Part shown: piece by piece, positions 1 to 7,721 of the stretch
Layout of the letters: each line of letters opens with the position of its first letter
Position numbering within the stretch: position 1 is the stretch's first letter
Source: Emcibacter nanhaiensis
GTDB lineage: Bacteria; Pseudomonadota; Alphaproteobacteria; Sphingomonadales; Emcibacteraceae
DNA length: 64,000 nucleotides
Assembly: GCF_006385175.1 (NCBI RefSeq)
Contig: NZ_VFIY01000004.1
Coordinates: forward strand, 558,001 to 622,000
Reading direction: 5' to 3'
The notes under the pieces: model-generated
The model's database searches: none
What the model saw: only the letters and a program-made list of their open reading frames with translations
Told to the model about the DNA's origin: nothing
Position numbers and translations under genes: made by a program

Positions 1-725
1 AGGACGCCGGCCTGGACATGGTCAAAACCGGCTATGCCCGCACCGCGGAGGAGCTGCTCGGCCAGCTCGCGGTCTATGAACCCGTGGGCCACTATCCCAT
101 GGTGCAGGAATATTGCCCGGGCTTCGGCCTCGGCCAGATGTTCCTGGTGCGCGACGGGCGCATCCTGATGGAGTTCCAGCACGAGCGGCTGCATGAATGG
201 CCGCCGGAAGGCGGCGTCTCCAGCCTCTGTGCCAGCGTGCCGCTGGATCAGCATGTCGAGATCCGGGAAAAATCCCGCAGTCTGCTGGAGAAGCTCAACT
301 GGAACGGCGTCGCCATGGTCGAATACCGGTTCCATCCGGCAAGCGGCACCTATTATTTCATGGAGATCAACGGCCGCTTCTGGGGCAGTCTGCCGCTGGC
401 CACGGCGGCCGGGGTGCCCTTCCCCTCCGCCCTTGTCGCCTGTTGCGGCGAAGGCCGGGAAATTTCCGAGCTTTCCGACTATAAGGCCCTCAAATGCTGT
501 TTCTTGATACCGGAGACCAAACGGCTGATGCGGCTGCTTGTGCAGAAAAACAGGATCAGGGACCCCTTTTACCGGCCCGACACCCTGCGCTCTCTGCTCG
601 GCTATATCGCCGCCCCGTTCCGGCCGGATCTATGCTACTATATTTTTCAGTGGCGCGATCCCAAGCCGTTCTTTTCCGACCTCGGCGGCATGCTGCTGAA
701 ATTCGCCAGGCTGCTGCGCCGTTAA
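1..725 (+). CDS. ATP-grasp ligase, 3' part only
   Basis: The reading frame is already open at the window edge (from base 3), so the start lies upstream and only about 240 C-terminal residues are visible. The segment around 'MVEYRF...FMEINGRFWGS' is the C-terminal catalytic core of the ATP-grasp fold: the Glu and Asn of EINGR are the usual metal/ATP ligands of carboxylate-amine or peptide-type ligases. The exact substrate cannot be read from the sequence. The next gene, convergent and 12 bp away, is an acyltransferase-phosphatase fusion, which fits an exopolysaccharide or surface-modification locus continuing to the left. That link is inference from context. The ATP-grasp assignment itself is fairly firm. 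Confidence 0.8.
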   Translation, partial: DAGLDMVKTGYARTAEELLGQLAVYEPVGHYPMVQEYCPGFGLGQMFLVRDGRILMEFQHERLHEWPPEGGVSSLCASVPLDQHVEIREKSRSLLEKLNWNGVAMVEYRFHPASGTYYFMEINGRFWGSLPLATAAGVPFPSALVACCGEGREISELSDYKALKCCFLIPETKRLMRLLVQKNRIRDPFYRPDTLRSLLGYIAAPFRPDLCYYIFQWRDPKPFFSDLGGMLLKFARLLRR

Positions 726-737
726 AGCCCCATTTCC

Positions 738-2384
738 CTAACTGGTGATATCGGACTTTCCGAGTTCCTTCTTCAGGCTGGTCAGCGCCTGCTGGATACG
801 CATAAAACAGGTGGAAAAATACTCCCGGCTCAGCCGGTGCGGGTCATAGAGCAGCGCCATTCTCGGACTCGCCCAAAGTCCCAGCAGTGCAATCTGCACG
901 TCCTTGTCCGTGGATTGGAGGTAAGGCTCCAGTTTTTTGATATGCCGGTCTTCCATGACAAGGAAAAGGTCGCCGTCCCGGACCTCAAAATCCTCCAGGT
1001 CCGTCGCCCTGTGGCTTTCCAGGTCCACATCATAGTCCTTTGCGACGTCTATCGCCATGGGATAGGCCTCGAGGCCCGTACTGGTGGACAGGCCGATGGA
1101 AACGACGGGAACGTCCGGTGACAGTTTGACCATAAGATGGTGCGCAAACGGGCTGCGGCAGATATTGCCATGGCAGACAAAAACCAGACGGCGCACATCC
1201 TCCTTCCGCAGGTGACTGTATTTCCGGTACGGCCCGAAACGCCACATCAGGTTAGCGATAAACAGACGCACCCAGCCGCGGATGGTTCCATATTTGCGGT
1301 CGATATATTTTTCCACCTGATCAAACACAGTCTGCACCCAGCGTTTCCAGACATGTTTCTTGTTTTCCGTCACCCGGGCGATGAGATAGGCCGTAACAAC
1401 GGTGAGGCCAAGAATAAATGCATATTTCTGGCCGCTCATCGTCTCCTCATAAAAAGCGGCCCGGTAAAACAGAAGCAGCGGCATATGGGTGAGATAAAGC
1501 GTAAAGGTCGACCCGGCAATATTGCGGATGATCTTTTCCAGCCAGACAGGGAATTTTTCCAGGCTATTGCAGATGCCGCGCATCGCCACAAAATGCATGC
1601 CGATAAATATGCCGAGGAGATAGTCGCTGATAAACTGACGGCTGAAGGCCAGGTTTTTGTGATTTTCTGCCCCCATGAAGGCTTCCAGGGTATCCCACCC
1701 CCAGCTGCCGATACGGAAATGAATATAACTGTATATTCCTGCGCCGGAGACCAACAGAAGAAGTGTTGCGATCGCAAGGCCGATATGGCGAAGGCGGTCA
1801 GACCTGTACAAATAGACGCCAAGCCACCACAGCGGCATCAGCAGAAGAATTTTCGGCCCGACAATCAGACAGACCAGGGCAAACAGATAAAACCGTTTTT
1901 TGCCCGGGACAAAACAAAGCGCCGCAAAGCCAATATAGTACCAGACTTCATAGTTAAGGCTCCAATAGGGAACATTGCTGAACGTCTGGATGGAAAGGCC
2001 CCACAATTCACCCGAAAACACCAAAGCACTGATTATTCTCACCGGGATGAGATCCCAGACCTGATAGCCGATGGGATAGGCCTGGCTGTTCAGAAGATTA
2101 AATCCGATGGTGTCGACAAGTAGCGTGATAAAAATGGCCGGAATAGCCACAGAATAGATGCGGGCGACCCTGGCAATGGCATAGGCTTTAAGTGTCTTTT
2201 CCTTATTTTCGGCCGTAAAGGCGATGACATAACCTGAAAGGACGAAGAAAATAATTACCGCTTCATGGCCCAGATTGAAAAGCGTGTGATGCGGGTTATA
2301 CAGCAGTTTTGAATGGAACAGGAGAACCATAAAAGCCGCAAAAAAACGGAGCAGATCCAGATATATCGAAAATAGGCGCGTCAC
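738..2384 (-). CDS. Acyltransferase-3 membrane domain fused to low-molecular-weight protein tyrosine phosphatase
   Basis: 548 residues, GTG start with GGGGAA upstream. Residues 1-350 are an OafA/YrhL-type acyltransferase-3 domain: about ten membrane segments and the N-terminal 'LDLLRFFAAFMVLLFH' pattern carrying the conserved Arg and His. A basic linker follows (residues 350-395). Residues about 398-535 form a low-molecular-weight phosphatase with the P-loop CHGNICRS (C-x5-R, Cys404) and the acid-loop Asp-Pro at 514, so it should be active. The acyltransferase would O-acetylate or acylate a lipid-linked or surface sugar. The phosphatase would normally dephosphorylate a bacterial tyrosine kinase that controls polysaccharide export. 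Having both in one chain is unusual. The frame is continuous, with no sign of a stop or shift at the junction. Confidence 0.88.
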   Translation of the reverse strand: MTRLFSIYLDLLRFFAAFMVLLFHSKLLYNPHHTLFNLGHEAVIIFFVLSGYVIAFTAENKEKTLKAYAIARVARIYSVAIPAIFITLLVDTIGFNLLNSQAYPIGYQVWDLIPVRIISALVFSGELWGLSIQTFSNVPYWSLNYEVWYYIGFAALCFVPGKKRFYLFALVCLIVGPKILLLMPLWWLGVYLYRSDRLRHIGLAIATLLLLVSGAGIYSYIHFRIGSWGWDTLEAFMGAENHKNLAFSRQFISDYLLGIFIGMHFVAMRGICNSLEKFPVWLEKIIRNIAGSTFTLYLTHMPLLLFYRAAFYEETMSGQKYAFILGLTVVTAYLIARVTENKKHVWKRWVQTVFDQVEKYIDRKYGTIRGWVRLFIANLMWRFGPYRKYSHLRKEDVRRLVFVCHGNICRSPFAHHLMVKLSPDVPVVSIGLSTSTGLEAYPMAIDVAKDYDVDLESHRATDLEDFEVRDGDLFLVMEDRHIKKLEPYLQSTDKDVQIALLGLWASPRMALLYDPHRLSREYFSTCFMRIQQALTSLKKELGKSDITS

Positions 2385-2729
2385 TTAAAATTCCCCATGG
2401 GCTTCAGGTGTTATCATTGTAACCTGTAATACCCGCTGAATGCTAAATTATCGTTTACATCGTCAAATTATCTGAGATTCGAAAATAAGGGAGCTTGTTT
2501 CCTTTCAAAACGCCTGATTTCAATATTTTCCCCGCACAAATGTAACCTGCAGGGAATTGACCAGGTTTAAATATTTTTGTTATGCACTATTTTATAAGTC
2601 AGCGTCACTGACGAGAGCTTCTCGCCATATTGGATGCTGCCCTGCACACAGGATCATTGACTTCTCTTCAGAAATGCCTATTCTGCGCGCAAGATATGAA
2701 AAGTGTAAACGGAAAGACTACTCGACCAC
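2385..2729. other. 345-bp intergenic region, long leader of the helicase gene
   Basis: Divergent control region between the acyltransferase-phosphatase gene (minus) and the helicase gene (plus). A plausible sigma-70 promoter for the helicase is TTGACC at 2557-2562 with TATGCA at 2581-2586 (18-bp spacer), which would give a leader of roughly 140 nt. The 9-mer TGTAACCTG occurs twice (near 2418 and 2541). A short inverted repeat GTCAG...CTGAC lies near 2596-2612. No convincing gene is seen. Confidence 0.45.
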
Positions 2730-4046
2730 ATGGGTTTTGAATTTTTAGGTTTAAGTGAACAGCTGCTCGCCGCTGTCGAAGAAGCGGGCTATACCGAGCC
2801 CACCCCCATCCAGGCCAAAGCCATTCCCGCTGTCCTCCAGGGCAAGGATATCCTCGGCATTGCCCAGACGGGAACCGGCAAGACTGCCTCCTTCACCCTG
2901 CCCATGATCGATATCCTGTCCCAGGGCCGCGCCCGGGCGCGCATGCCGCGCAGCCTGATCCTGGAGCCGACCCGCGAGCTTGCCGCCCAGGTGGCGGAAA
3001 ACTTCGAAAAATACGGCAAGAACCACAAGCTGACCATGGCCCTGCTGATCGGCGGAGTCGCCTTTGCCGAGCAGGAAAAGCTGCTGGACCGCGGCGTTGA
3101 CGTTCTGATCGCCACGCCGGGTCGCCTGCTTGACCATCTGGAGCGCGGCAAGGTGATGCTGACCGGCACCGAAATCCTGGTGGTGGACGAAGCCGACCGC
3201 ATGCTGGACATGGGCTTCATCCCCGATGTGGAAAAAATCTGTTCACTGATGCCGCCGCGCTTACAAAGCCTGTTTTTCTCCGCCACCATGCCCAAGGAAG
3301 TGAAGCGGCTGACAGACAAGTTTCTCAAGGACCCCAAGGAAATCACCGTTTCCTCGCCCAAGTCCACGGCCCAGACCATCACCCAGAAGCTGGTCCGGGT
3401 GGCGTCAGACCCCAAGACAAAACGGGCCGCCCTGCGCCATTTGATCAAGACCAATGACGTGAAAAACGGCATCATTTTCTGTAACCGCAAGGTGGATGTG
3501 AAGATCGTCGCCAAGTCTCTGGCGGTGCACGGCTTCAGCGTCGGCGAAATCCACGGCGACCTGCCGCAGGAAACCCGCATGCAGACCCTGGCCAAATACA
3601 AGGCCGGGGAAATCCAGCTGCTGGTGGCCTCCGACGTGGCGGCCCGCGGACTCGACGTATCCGACATCACCCATGTGTTCAACTATGATGTGCCCAACAA
3701 CCCGGAAGACTATATTCACCGCATCGGCCGGACCGGCCGCGCCGGCCGGGAGGGCTGGTCCTTCACCCTGACCACGCCGCGGGACAAGAAATATCTCGAC
3801 GCCCTGCTGAAAATGCTGGGCAAGGATATTCCCGAGGAAAAACTGGAGGGATTCGAGGCCCCCGAACCCCGCGGCCGCAAACCCCGCCAGCAAAAGGACG
3901 ACGGGGCAAAACAGCCGCCTGCCGAGAAGAAATCCTCCTCCCGCAGAAGCCGGGGATCCCGGGACAGAGAGCCGCGCGGCGACGACAAGCCGGTGGTCGG
4001 CATGGGCGACCATGTCCCTGCCTTCCTGATGAGGGATGCAAAATAA
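2730..4046 (+). CDS. rhlE: DEAD-box ATP-dependent RNA helicase, RhlE type
   Basis: 438 residues. All helicase motifs are present in order: Q motif ('GFEFLGLSEQLL...PTPIQ'), AQTGTGKT (motif I), PTRELAAQ (Ia), TPGRLLDH (Ib), VDEADRMLD (II), SAT (III), VASDVAARGLD (V) and HRIGRTGRAGREG (VI). After the second RecA domain (to about residue 370) comes a basic, Arg/Lys-rich low-complexity tail typical of RhlE/DeaD-type enzymes, which binds RNA non-specifically. It unwinds short RNA duplexes in ribosome assembly or RNA decay and often matters in the cold. The ATG has only a weak ribosome site. The long leader upstream would fit cold-type post-transcriptional control, but that is inference. Confidence 0.93.
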   Translation: MGFEFLGLSEQLLAAVEEAGYTEPTPIQAKAIPAVLQGKDILGIAQTGTGKTASFTLPMIDILSQGRARARMPRSLILEPTRELAAQVAENFEKYGKNHKLTMALLIGGVAFAEQEKLLDRGVDVLIATPGRLLDHLERGKVMLTGTEILVVDEADRMLDMGFIPDVEKICSLMPPRLQSLFFSATMPKEVKRLTDKFLKDPKEITVSSPKSTAQTITQKLVRVASDPKTKRAALRHLIKTNDVKNGIIFCNRKVDVKIVAKSLAVHGFSVGEIHGDLPQETRMQTLAKYKAGEIQLLVASDVAARGLDVSDITHVFNYDVPNNPEDYIHRIGRTGRAGREGWSFTLTTPRDKKYLDALLKMLGKDIPEEKLEGFEAPEPRGRKPRQQKDDGAKQPPAEKKSSSRRSRGSRDREPRGDDKPVVGMGDHVPAFLMRDAK

Positions 4047-4185
4047 GCGCCTTCCTTCAAGACCTTATGTACTATTTTTTACCCTTTTTTTACCCTGCTC
4101 CTTAGCCTTTTCTTAGGAATAACTTGGTATCAATTTTATACAAATTGGTAGAACCAAACCTATTCAGCTATGTTGGGAATAAAGT

Positions 4186-5250
4186 ATGTCGTTTATCCAG
4201 GACAGGGATGATATCGAATTTATCCGGGAAACCTCTGACAAGGCTCTGGACCAGATGTCCGAGTATAACGTGGTACCGACGCCGATGAATTACCACGTCT
4301 GGTATACCCATTCCGCAGGTTCTGACCTTTCCCTCAGCAGCACGATCAATAGCTTGATCGGCAAAACCACGCGGTTCAGTTCCGAAATCTGTGAAAACCT
4401 CTATCAACGCTTTTTCTCCGGCGAGATGACCCAGTCCGCCCTCGAGGAAGCCGGCCAGAGTATCCAGAAAGAACTGGTCAAGATTGCCCAGACGCTGAAA
4501 GAAAGTGGCGACAGCACTTCAGAATACAGCAGCTCCCTCACCGGCCACATGGATAATCTGGAAAACATCGAGGCGGGTTCCGAAATCAGCGCTATCCTGT
4601 ACCAGATCCTTGCTGACACTCGCCGGATGCAGGAAAAAAGCCAGAAGATGGAAGCGGACCTGAAGGCCTCTTCCCAGGAAATCCAGAAACTTCAGTCCAG
4701 CCTGGCGGCCGTGCGTCAGGAAAACATGACGGACATGCTGACCAATATCGGCAATCGCAAATGCTTCGAAAACGAGCTGGACCATGCTTTCAAGGAGTGT
4801 GAAGCGAATCAAACAGGCATGAGCCTGCTGATCGGCGATGTGGACCACTTCAAAAAATTCAACGACACCTGGGGCCACCAGGTCGGCGATCAGGTGTTAA
4901 AAGCCGTGGCCCATGTGATGAAACTCCGGATTGGCGAGAAAGGCACCCCTGCCCGTTTCGGCGGCGAGGAATTCTGTGTGGTGCTGCCAGATGTGGAAAT
5001 TGCCGAAGCTGTTGAACTGGCCGACGCCATTCGTGAGTCCGTTTCCCAGCGTTCCATGAAACGTAAAAGCACCGGCGAGCGGATCGGCAAGATTACGGTC
5101 TCCTTCGGTGTTGCCGAATATCGCGCCGGCGACCGCAAGTCAGATATTATCGCCCGGGCCGACGAAGCCCTTTACCTGGCGAAAAAATCCGGCCGCAACC
5201 TGGTGAAAGCGGAAATTGATCTGGAACAGAAGATCGCAAAAACCGCATAA
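4186..5250 (+). CDS. Diguanylate cyclase (GGDEF domain)
   Basis: 354 residues. GGAA lies about 9 nt before the ATG. The C-terminal GGDEF domain (about residues 175-345) has the signature GGEEF at 259-263 and the upstream 'DVDHFKKFNDTWGH' metal/GTP-binding stretch, so it should make cyclic di-GMP. The usual inhibitory RxxD site just before GGEEF is absent ('LRIGEKGTPARF'), so product inhibition may be lost. Residues 1-130 form a helical, soluble domain that I do not recognise, with no membrane segment or PAS signature, followed by a predicted coiled coil (140-180) that would hold the dimer. No receiver domain is present, so the input signal is unknown. Confidence 0.92.
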   Translation: MSFIQDRDDIEFIRETSDKALDQMSEYNVVPTPMNYHVWYTHSAGSDLSLSSTINSLIGKTTRFSSEICENLYQRFFSGEMTQSALEEAGQSIQKELVKIAQTLKESGDSTSEYSSSLTGHMDNLENIEAGSEISAILYQILADTRRMQEKSQKMEADLKASSQEIQKLQSSLAAVRQENMTDMLTNIGNRKCFENELDHAFKECEANQTGMSLLIGDVDHFKKFNDTWGHQVGDQVLKAVAHVMKLRIGEKGTPARFGGEEFCVVLPDVEIAEAVELADAIRESVSQRSMKRKSTGERIGKITVSFGVAEYRAGDRKSDIIARADEALYLAKKSGRNLVKAEIDLEQKIAKTA

Positions 5251-5291
5251 CCGGGGCATTTACCACCCTACTCACACCAAGCCTTCTTTTT

Positions 5292-5306
5292 GTTCTGTTT
5301 TTGTTC
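5292..5306. promoter_or_regulatory. LexA (SOS) box 1 of the small membrane-protein gene
   Basis: GTTC-TGTTTTT-GTTC, a perfect match to the alphaproteobacterial LexA operator GTTC-N7-GTTC. It abuts the candidate -35 TTGACT at 5307-5312. Confidence 0.85.
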
Positions 5307-5335
5307 TTGACTAATCGCCCGCGATAAAATAGAAC
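5307..5335 (+). promoter_or_regulatory. Candidate sigma-70 promoter between two LexA boxes
   Basis: TTGACT (5307-5312), 17-bp spacer, TAGAAC (5330-5335). The -35 touches LexA box 1 and the -10 overlaps LexA box 2, the geometry expected for tight repression by LexA. Confidence 0.6.
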
Positions 5336-5346
5336 AAACAAAGAAC
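5332..5346. promoter_or_regulatory. LexA (SOS) box 2 of the small membrane-protein gene
   Basis: GAAC-AAACAAA-GAAC, the opposite-strand form of the same operator, again a perfect match. It lies 16 bp upstream of the ATG at 5362 and overlaps the -10 region. Confidence 0.85.
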
Positions 5347-5361
5347 ATATAGGAGCAGGTC

Positions 5362-5547
5362 ATGGAAATTTTGACTCATATTGCCGGTCTGGCATTTATC
5401 CCCTTTTTCTTTTTAGCCATTTCCTGGGGAATCCGGGATATTTTCCGCGGCCTGCCGGTTCACATTTCTTTTCGGAACCTGTCCACCCAGGCAACGGCTC
5501 TGATGCCCGGCTTCTTTTTCCGGCCATTCCATACTGTCGGGGGATAA
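5362..5547 (+). CDS. Small SOS-controlled membrane protein, candidate division inhibitor
   Basis: 61 residues. The ATG has an ideal ribosome site, AGGAG at 5351-5355 with 6-nt spacing. Residues 5-27 are strongly hydrophobic ('AGLAFIPFFFLAISWG'), then basic residues (IRDIFRG), and a short tail rich in Phe, Pro and Gly. Two perfect LexA boxes bracket the promoter, so expression should follow DNA damage. In Caulobacter the SOS regulon includes SidA, a 29-residue inner-membrane peptide that blocks division through FtsW/FtsN. This gene has the same class of control and size, but I see no sequence identity to SidA that I could claim. A membrane toxin or other SOS effector is equally possible. That the gene is real is well supported by its ribosome site and operators. 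Confidence 0.72.
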   Translation: MEILTHIAGLAFIPFFFLAISWGIRDIFRGLPVHISFRNLSTQATALMPGFFFRPFHTVGG

Positions 5548-5554
5548 TTACCCT

Positions 5555-5899
5555 TCATCCTTTTTCGATGGCATCGAACACGCCATATTCATGTTCTATG
5601 CTTTGTTCGATCAGATGACGATAGACCGTTTCTGCAAATTCCACATTTAATCCAACAGCGACCGCCTTGGCTTTGATATTGTCGACAACCGCTTCGATCC
5701 TGTCTTCGTCCCGCACCTTGTTGCGCGTCTCTTTGAGAACTGCGGCACGTTCCATAAAAGACAGCCGGAACTTCAGCACTTCCACGATGAACTGGTCCAG
5801 CTTGTCGATTTCCCGGCGCAATTCCGTCATTGTTTCACAGCCTTTGGCTGCGCGGACACAAACCCGCTGATCCTCAATGGACAGCACGAGTGATTCCAT
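5555..5899 (-). CDS. Chorismate mutase, AroQ class (type II)
   Basis: 114 residues from the ATG at 5899, chosen because AAGGAG sits 6 nt upstream (an in-frame ATG at 5914 has no such site). Residues from about 24 form the three-helix AroQ fold: 'LRREIDKLDQFIVEVLKFR', 'VLKETR' and 'VRDEDRIEAVVDN' carry the Arg, Arg, Lys and Arg residues that bind chorismate in this family. It would convert chorismate to prephenate for phenylalanine and tyrosine. A small pyruvate-lyase relative (PchB type) cannot be excluded by sight. It follows the TPR/SPOR gene by 45 bp on the same strand and may share its transcript. It faces the SOS-controlled gene with only 7 bp between the stops. Confidence 0.85.
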   Translation of the reverse strand: MESLVLSIEDQRVCVRAAKGCETMTELRREIDKLDQFIVEVLKFRLSFMERAAVLKETRNKVRDEDRIEAVVDNIKAKAVAVGLNVEFAETVYRHLIEQSIEHEYGVFDAIEKG

Positions 5900-5944
5900 C
5901 GAATACTCCTTCACAAATAAATGATTTAAGGACCAGGCGCCGCG

Positions 5945-7261
5945 TCAGCGACTGGTATAAATAACCAGGCAGTCAATATTCTGTTCCTTGAGGCGGCTGC
6001 ACAGTTCCCGGGCCTCTGCCTTCTCCGCGACATCGGACACATAGAGGCGATAGAGAGCAGTCCCGTCCGGACGGGACACTTCTCCGGTCAGCGGACTGTA
6101 GGAATTCAGCACGTCGCCTGATTTTTTCAGCAGCCTGTTCCAGCCCGCCAGCGCCAGTTTTTCAGAAGGATAAGACCCCAACTGCACGCGATAGACTTTT
6201 TCCGTAGCGGCTACCCCGGACGGTTTTTCCTGGTCCGGCTCTGCAGCCGCTTCTTCCGGCGGTTGTTCTGCCGCTTCGACAGCCGCCCCTGCTGCGGGCG
6301 TTTCCACCTCAGATGTCTGTTGGTCCTCTTTCAGGATCTCCAGGAGCTGTTTCTTTTTCGGATCCAGCGGTTCTTCCGGTGCGGCAGCCATTTCCTGTTC
6401 CGGCATTTCAGCGGATGCAACCTCCTGCCCGGCCGTCGCCTCCGGGGGGAAATCCCTGAGGCCGAGGAAAATGGCCTGGGCCCTCTGTTTCGAGGTCAGG
6501 CTGCCGAGCCACTTATAGAACTGGAAGCTGCTTGGGATTTCCTCCTCGGTCATGAATGTGGCGGCCATTTCCTTTGCAGCCTGCTCTTCGCCGGACAAGG
6601 CGTACGCCATCACCAGGTTCTGCAAGGCGGTCTTGTTATTCACGTCCAAATTGGCAGCCTTGCTCAGGATCCGGATCGCGGGGGCATATTGCCCCTGAAT
6701 GGCAAAGGACAGGCCAAGGTTATTGAGCAGGGAAATATTGTCCGGCTCGTTATTCAGTCCGGCGCCATAGGTGATCTGGGCCTGCTCATGATCCCCTTTC
6801 AGGTCATAGGCCAGTCCCCGAATGTTAAAATAGCGGTAATCCTGCGCCATCGGTCCGGTAATCTGCGACAGATAGTCCAGGGCCGCGTCCGGTTTGTTTT
6901 CGCGGATCAGCATCTGGCTGATGCCGAGCTGTGCTTCCGCGTTGCCGGGGTCGAGTTTAAGCACCGACTGGTAGATTTCGACAGAGGCATCCGCTGCCCC
7001 CAAAACCCGATAGGTTCGGGCCAGCCCGAGTTTGGCACCAAGATGCTCCGGGTTTTCCGTCGCCGCCCGCTGGTACAAGCGCAATGCATTGCCGTAATCG
7101 CCGGTTTTGACAAAGCCATCCGCCATATTAACCAGAGAATCAGCATCAAACACCAGTTCCCCGTTGACCCTTTTCGGGCCCTGGGCACTACAGCCGGCGA
7201 GCAGCAACACCCCGGAAAGCAGGATTGTCAGAAAAATATTATGGCGTCCGATCTGTGACAT
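5945..7261 (-). CDS. TPR and SPOR domain lipoprotein
   Basis: 438 residues. The N-terminus is a lipoprotein signal ('LTILLSGVLLLAGC' with Cys24 as the lipid anchor). Residues about 40-245 hold several tetratricopeptide repeats (for example 'GNALRLYQRAATENPEHLGAKLGLARTY', split here over one and a half repeats). A Pro/Glu/Ala-rich linker runs from about 275 to 345. The last 85 residues form a SPOR domain ('YRVQLGSYPSEKLALAGW'), which binds denuded septal peptidoglycan. The protein is therefore probably anchored in the outer membrane and recruited to the division site as a scaffold for envelope work. TPR plus SPOR lipoproteins are common in this class. The precise partner is unknown. Confidence 0.85.
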   Translation of the reverse strand: MSQIGRHNIFLTILLSGVLLLAGCSAQGPKRVNGELVFDADSLVNMADGFVKTGDYGNALRLYQRAATENPEHLGAKLGLARTYRVLGAADASVEIYQSVLKLDPGNAEAQLGISQMLIRENKPDAALDYLSQITGPMAQDYRYFNIRGLAYDLKGDHEQAQITYGAGLNNEPDNISLLNNLGLSFAIQGQYAPAIRILSKAANLDVNNKTALQNLVMAYALSGEEQAAKEMAATFMTEEEIPSSFQFYKWLGSLTSKQRAQAIFLGLRDFPPEATAGQEVASAEMPEQEMAAAPEEPLDPKKKQLLEILKEDQQTSEVETPAAGAAVEAAEQPPEEAAAEPDQEKPSGVAATEKVYRVQLGSYPSEKLALAGWNRLLKKSGDVLNSYSPLTGEVSRPDGTALYRLYVSDVAEKAEARELCSRLKEQNIDCLVIYTSR

Positions 7262-7342
7262 TGTTCCATATGCCTTTGTTTTTCTTGGTTTTTATTCCCG
7301 TCCAAAGCATACATGGAAGCGTTAACCATAACCAGAAATCTT

Positions 7343-7370
7343 TTGATAAAAGTGAATCGAAAGTTAATAT
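7343..7370 (+). promoter_or_regulatory. Candidate sigma-70 promoter of the 64-residue gene
   Basis: TTGATA (7343-7348), 16-bp spacer, TAATAT (7365-7370), in an AT-rich stretch unlike the flanking genes. It would give a leader of about 45 nt. Confidence 0.45.
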
Positions 7371-7423
7371 TCCGATAATCATTATGTTATATTTTAATGT
7401 GGAATAAATATAAGGATTTAAAA

Positions 7424-7618
7424 ATGGTAGATGTTGCAGAAGCAAGTAAAGCCGCCAATACAGTTCAGGTCGATGCCGGAAGAAGCGGCAGCCTGGAGAA
7501 CAAGGCAGAAATCCAGCAGACGATCCAGAATATTGCTGAGGATTCCTCTATCGAGCGCAAGGAAGTGGAAGCAGATACTGGCCCCAATGTGGGACAGAAT
7601 GTGGACATCCGCGCCTGA
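7424..7618 (+). CDS. Small acidic hypothetical protein (64 aa)
   Basis: 64 residues starting at the ATG 7424, preferred over an in-frame ATG at 7397 because AAGGA lies 7 nt upstream. The protein is polar and acidic (Glu, Asp, Gln and Asn rich), with no membrane segment, signal peptide or Cys, and looks helical in its middle ('ENKAEIQQTIQNIAEDS') with a loose tail. No family is recognised. It has its own candidate promoter, a ribosome site and a rho-independent terminator just downstream, so it is a complete monocistronic unit. It stands alone between the divergent TPR/SPOR gene and the convergent aspS. Confidence 0.7.
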   Translation: MVDVAEASKAANTVQVDAGRSGSLENKAEIQQTIQNIAEDSSIERKEVEADTGPNVGQNVDIRA

Positions 7619-7650
7619 CCGCTGATCTTTTTTACCACACAGGCAGAGAA

Positions 7651-7681
7651 AAAGGCATGACCTCCAGGAAGTCATGCCTTT
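7651..7681 (-). terminator. Terminator of aspS
   Basis: Stem AAAGGCATGAC (7651-7661) and GTCATGCCTTT (7671-7681), 9-nt loop. Read on the minus strand it is followed by a T-rich run, so it ends the aspS transcript, about 40 nt past the aspS stop. Confidence 0.75.
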
Positions 7682-7695
7682 CGCTTATCTGATGC

Positions 7696-7721
7696 GGGAA
7701 GCTTGACGCTTCCCCTTTTTT
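7696..7721 (+). terminator. Terminator of the 64-residue gene, overlapping the aspS stop
   Basis: Stem GGGAAGC (7696-7702) and GCTTCCC (7708-7714), 5-nt loop, then C and six T. The T-run includes the aspS stop codon (7720-7722), so two opposite transcription units interlock here. Confidence 0.75.

Noticed and set aside
2557-2748. Small frame of 63 codons before the helicase gene
   Set aside because: TTG start without ribosome site, overlaps the helicase start in another frame, composition unlike protein.
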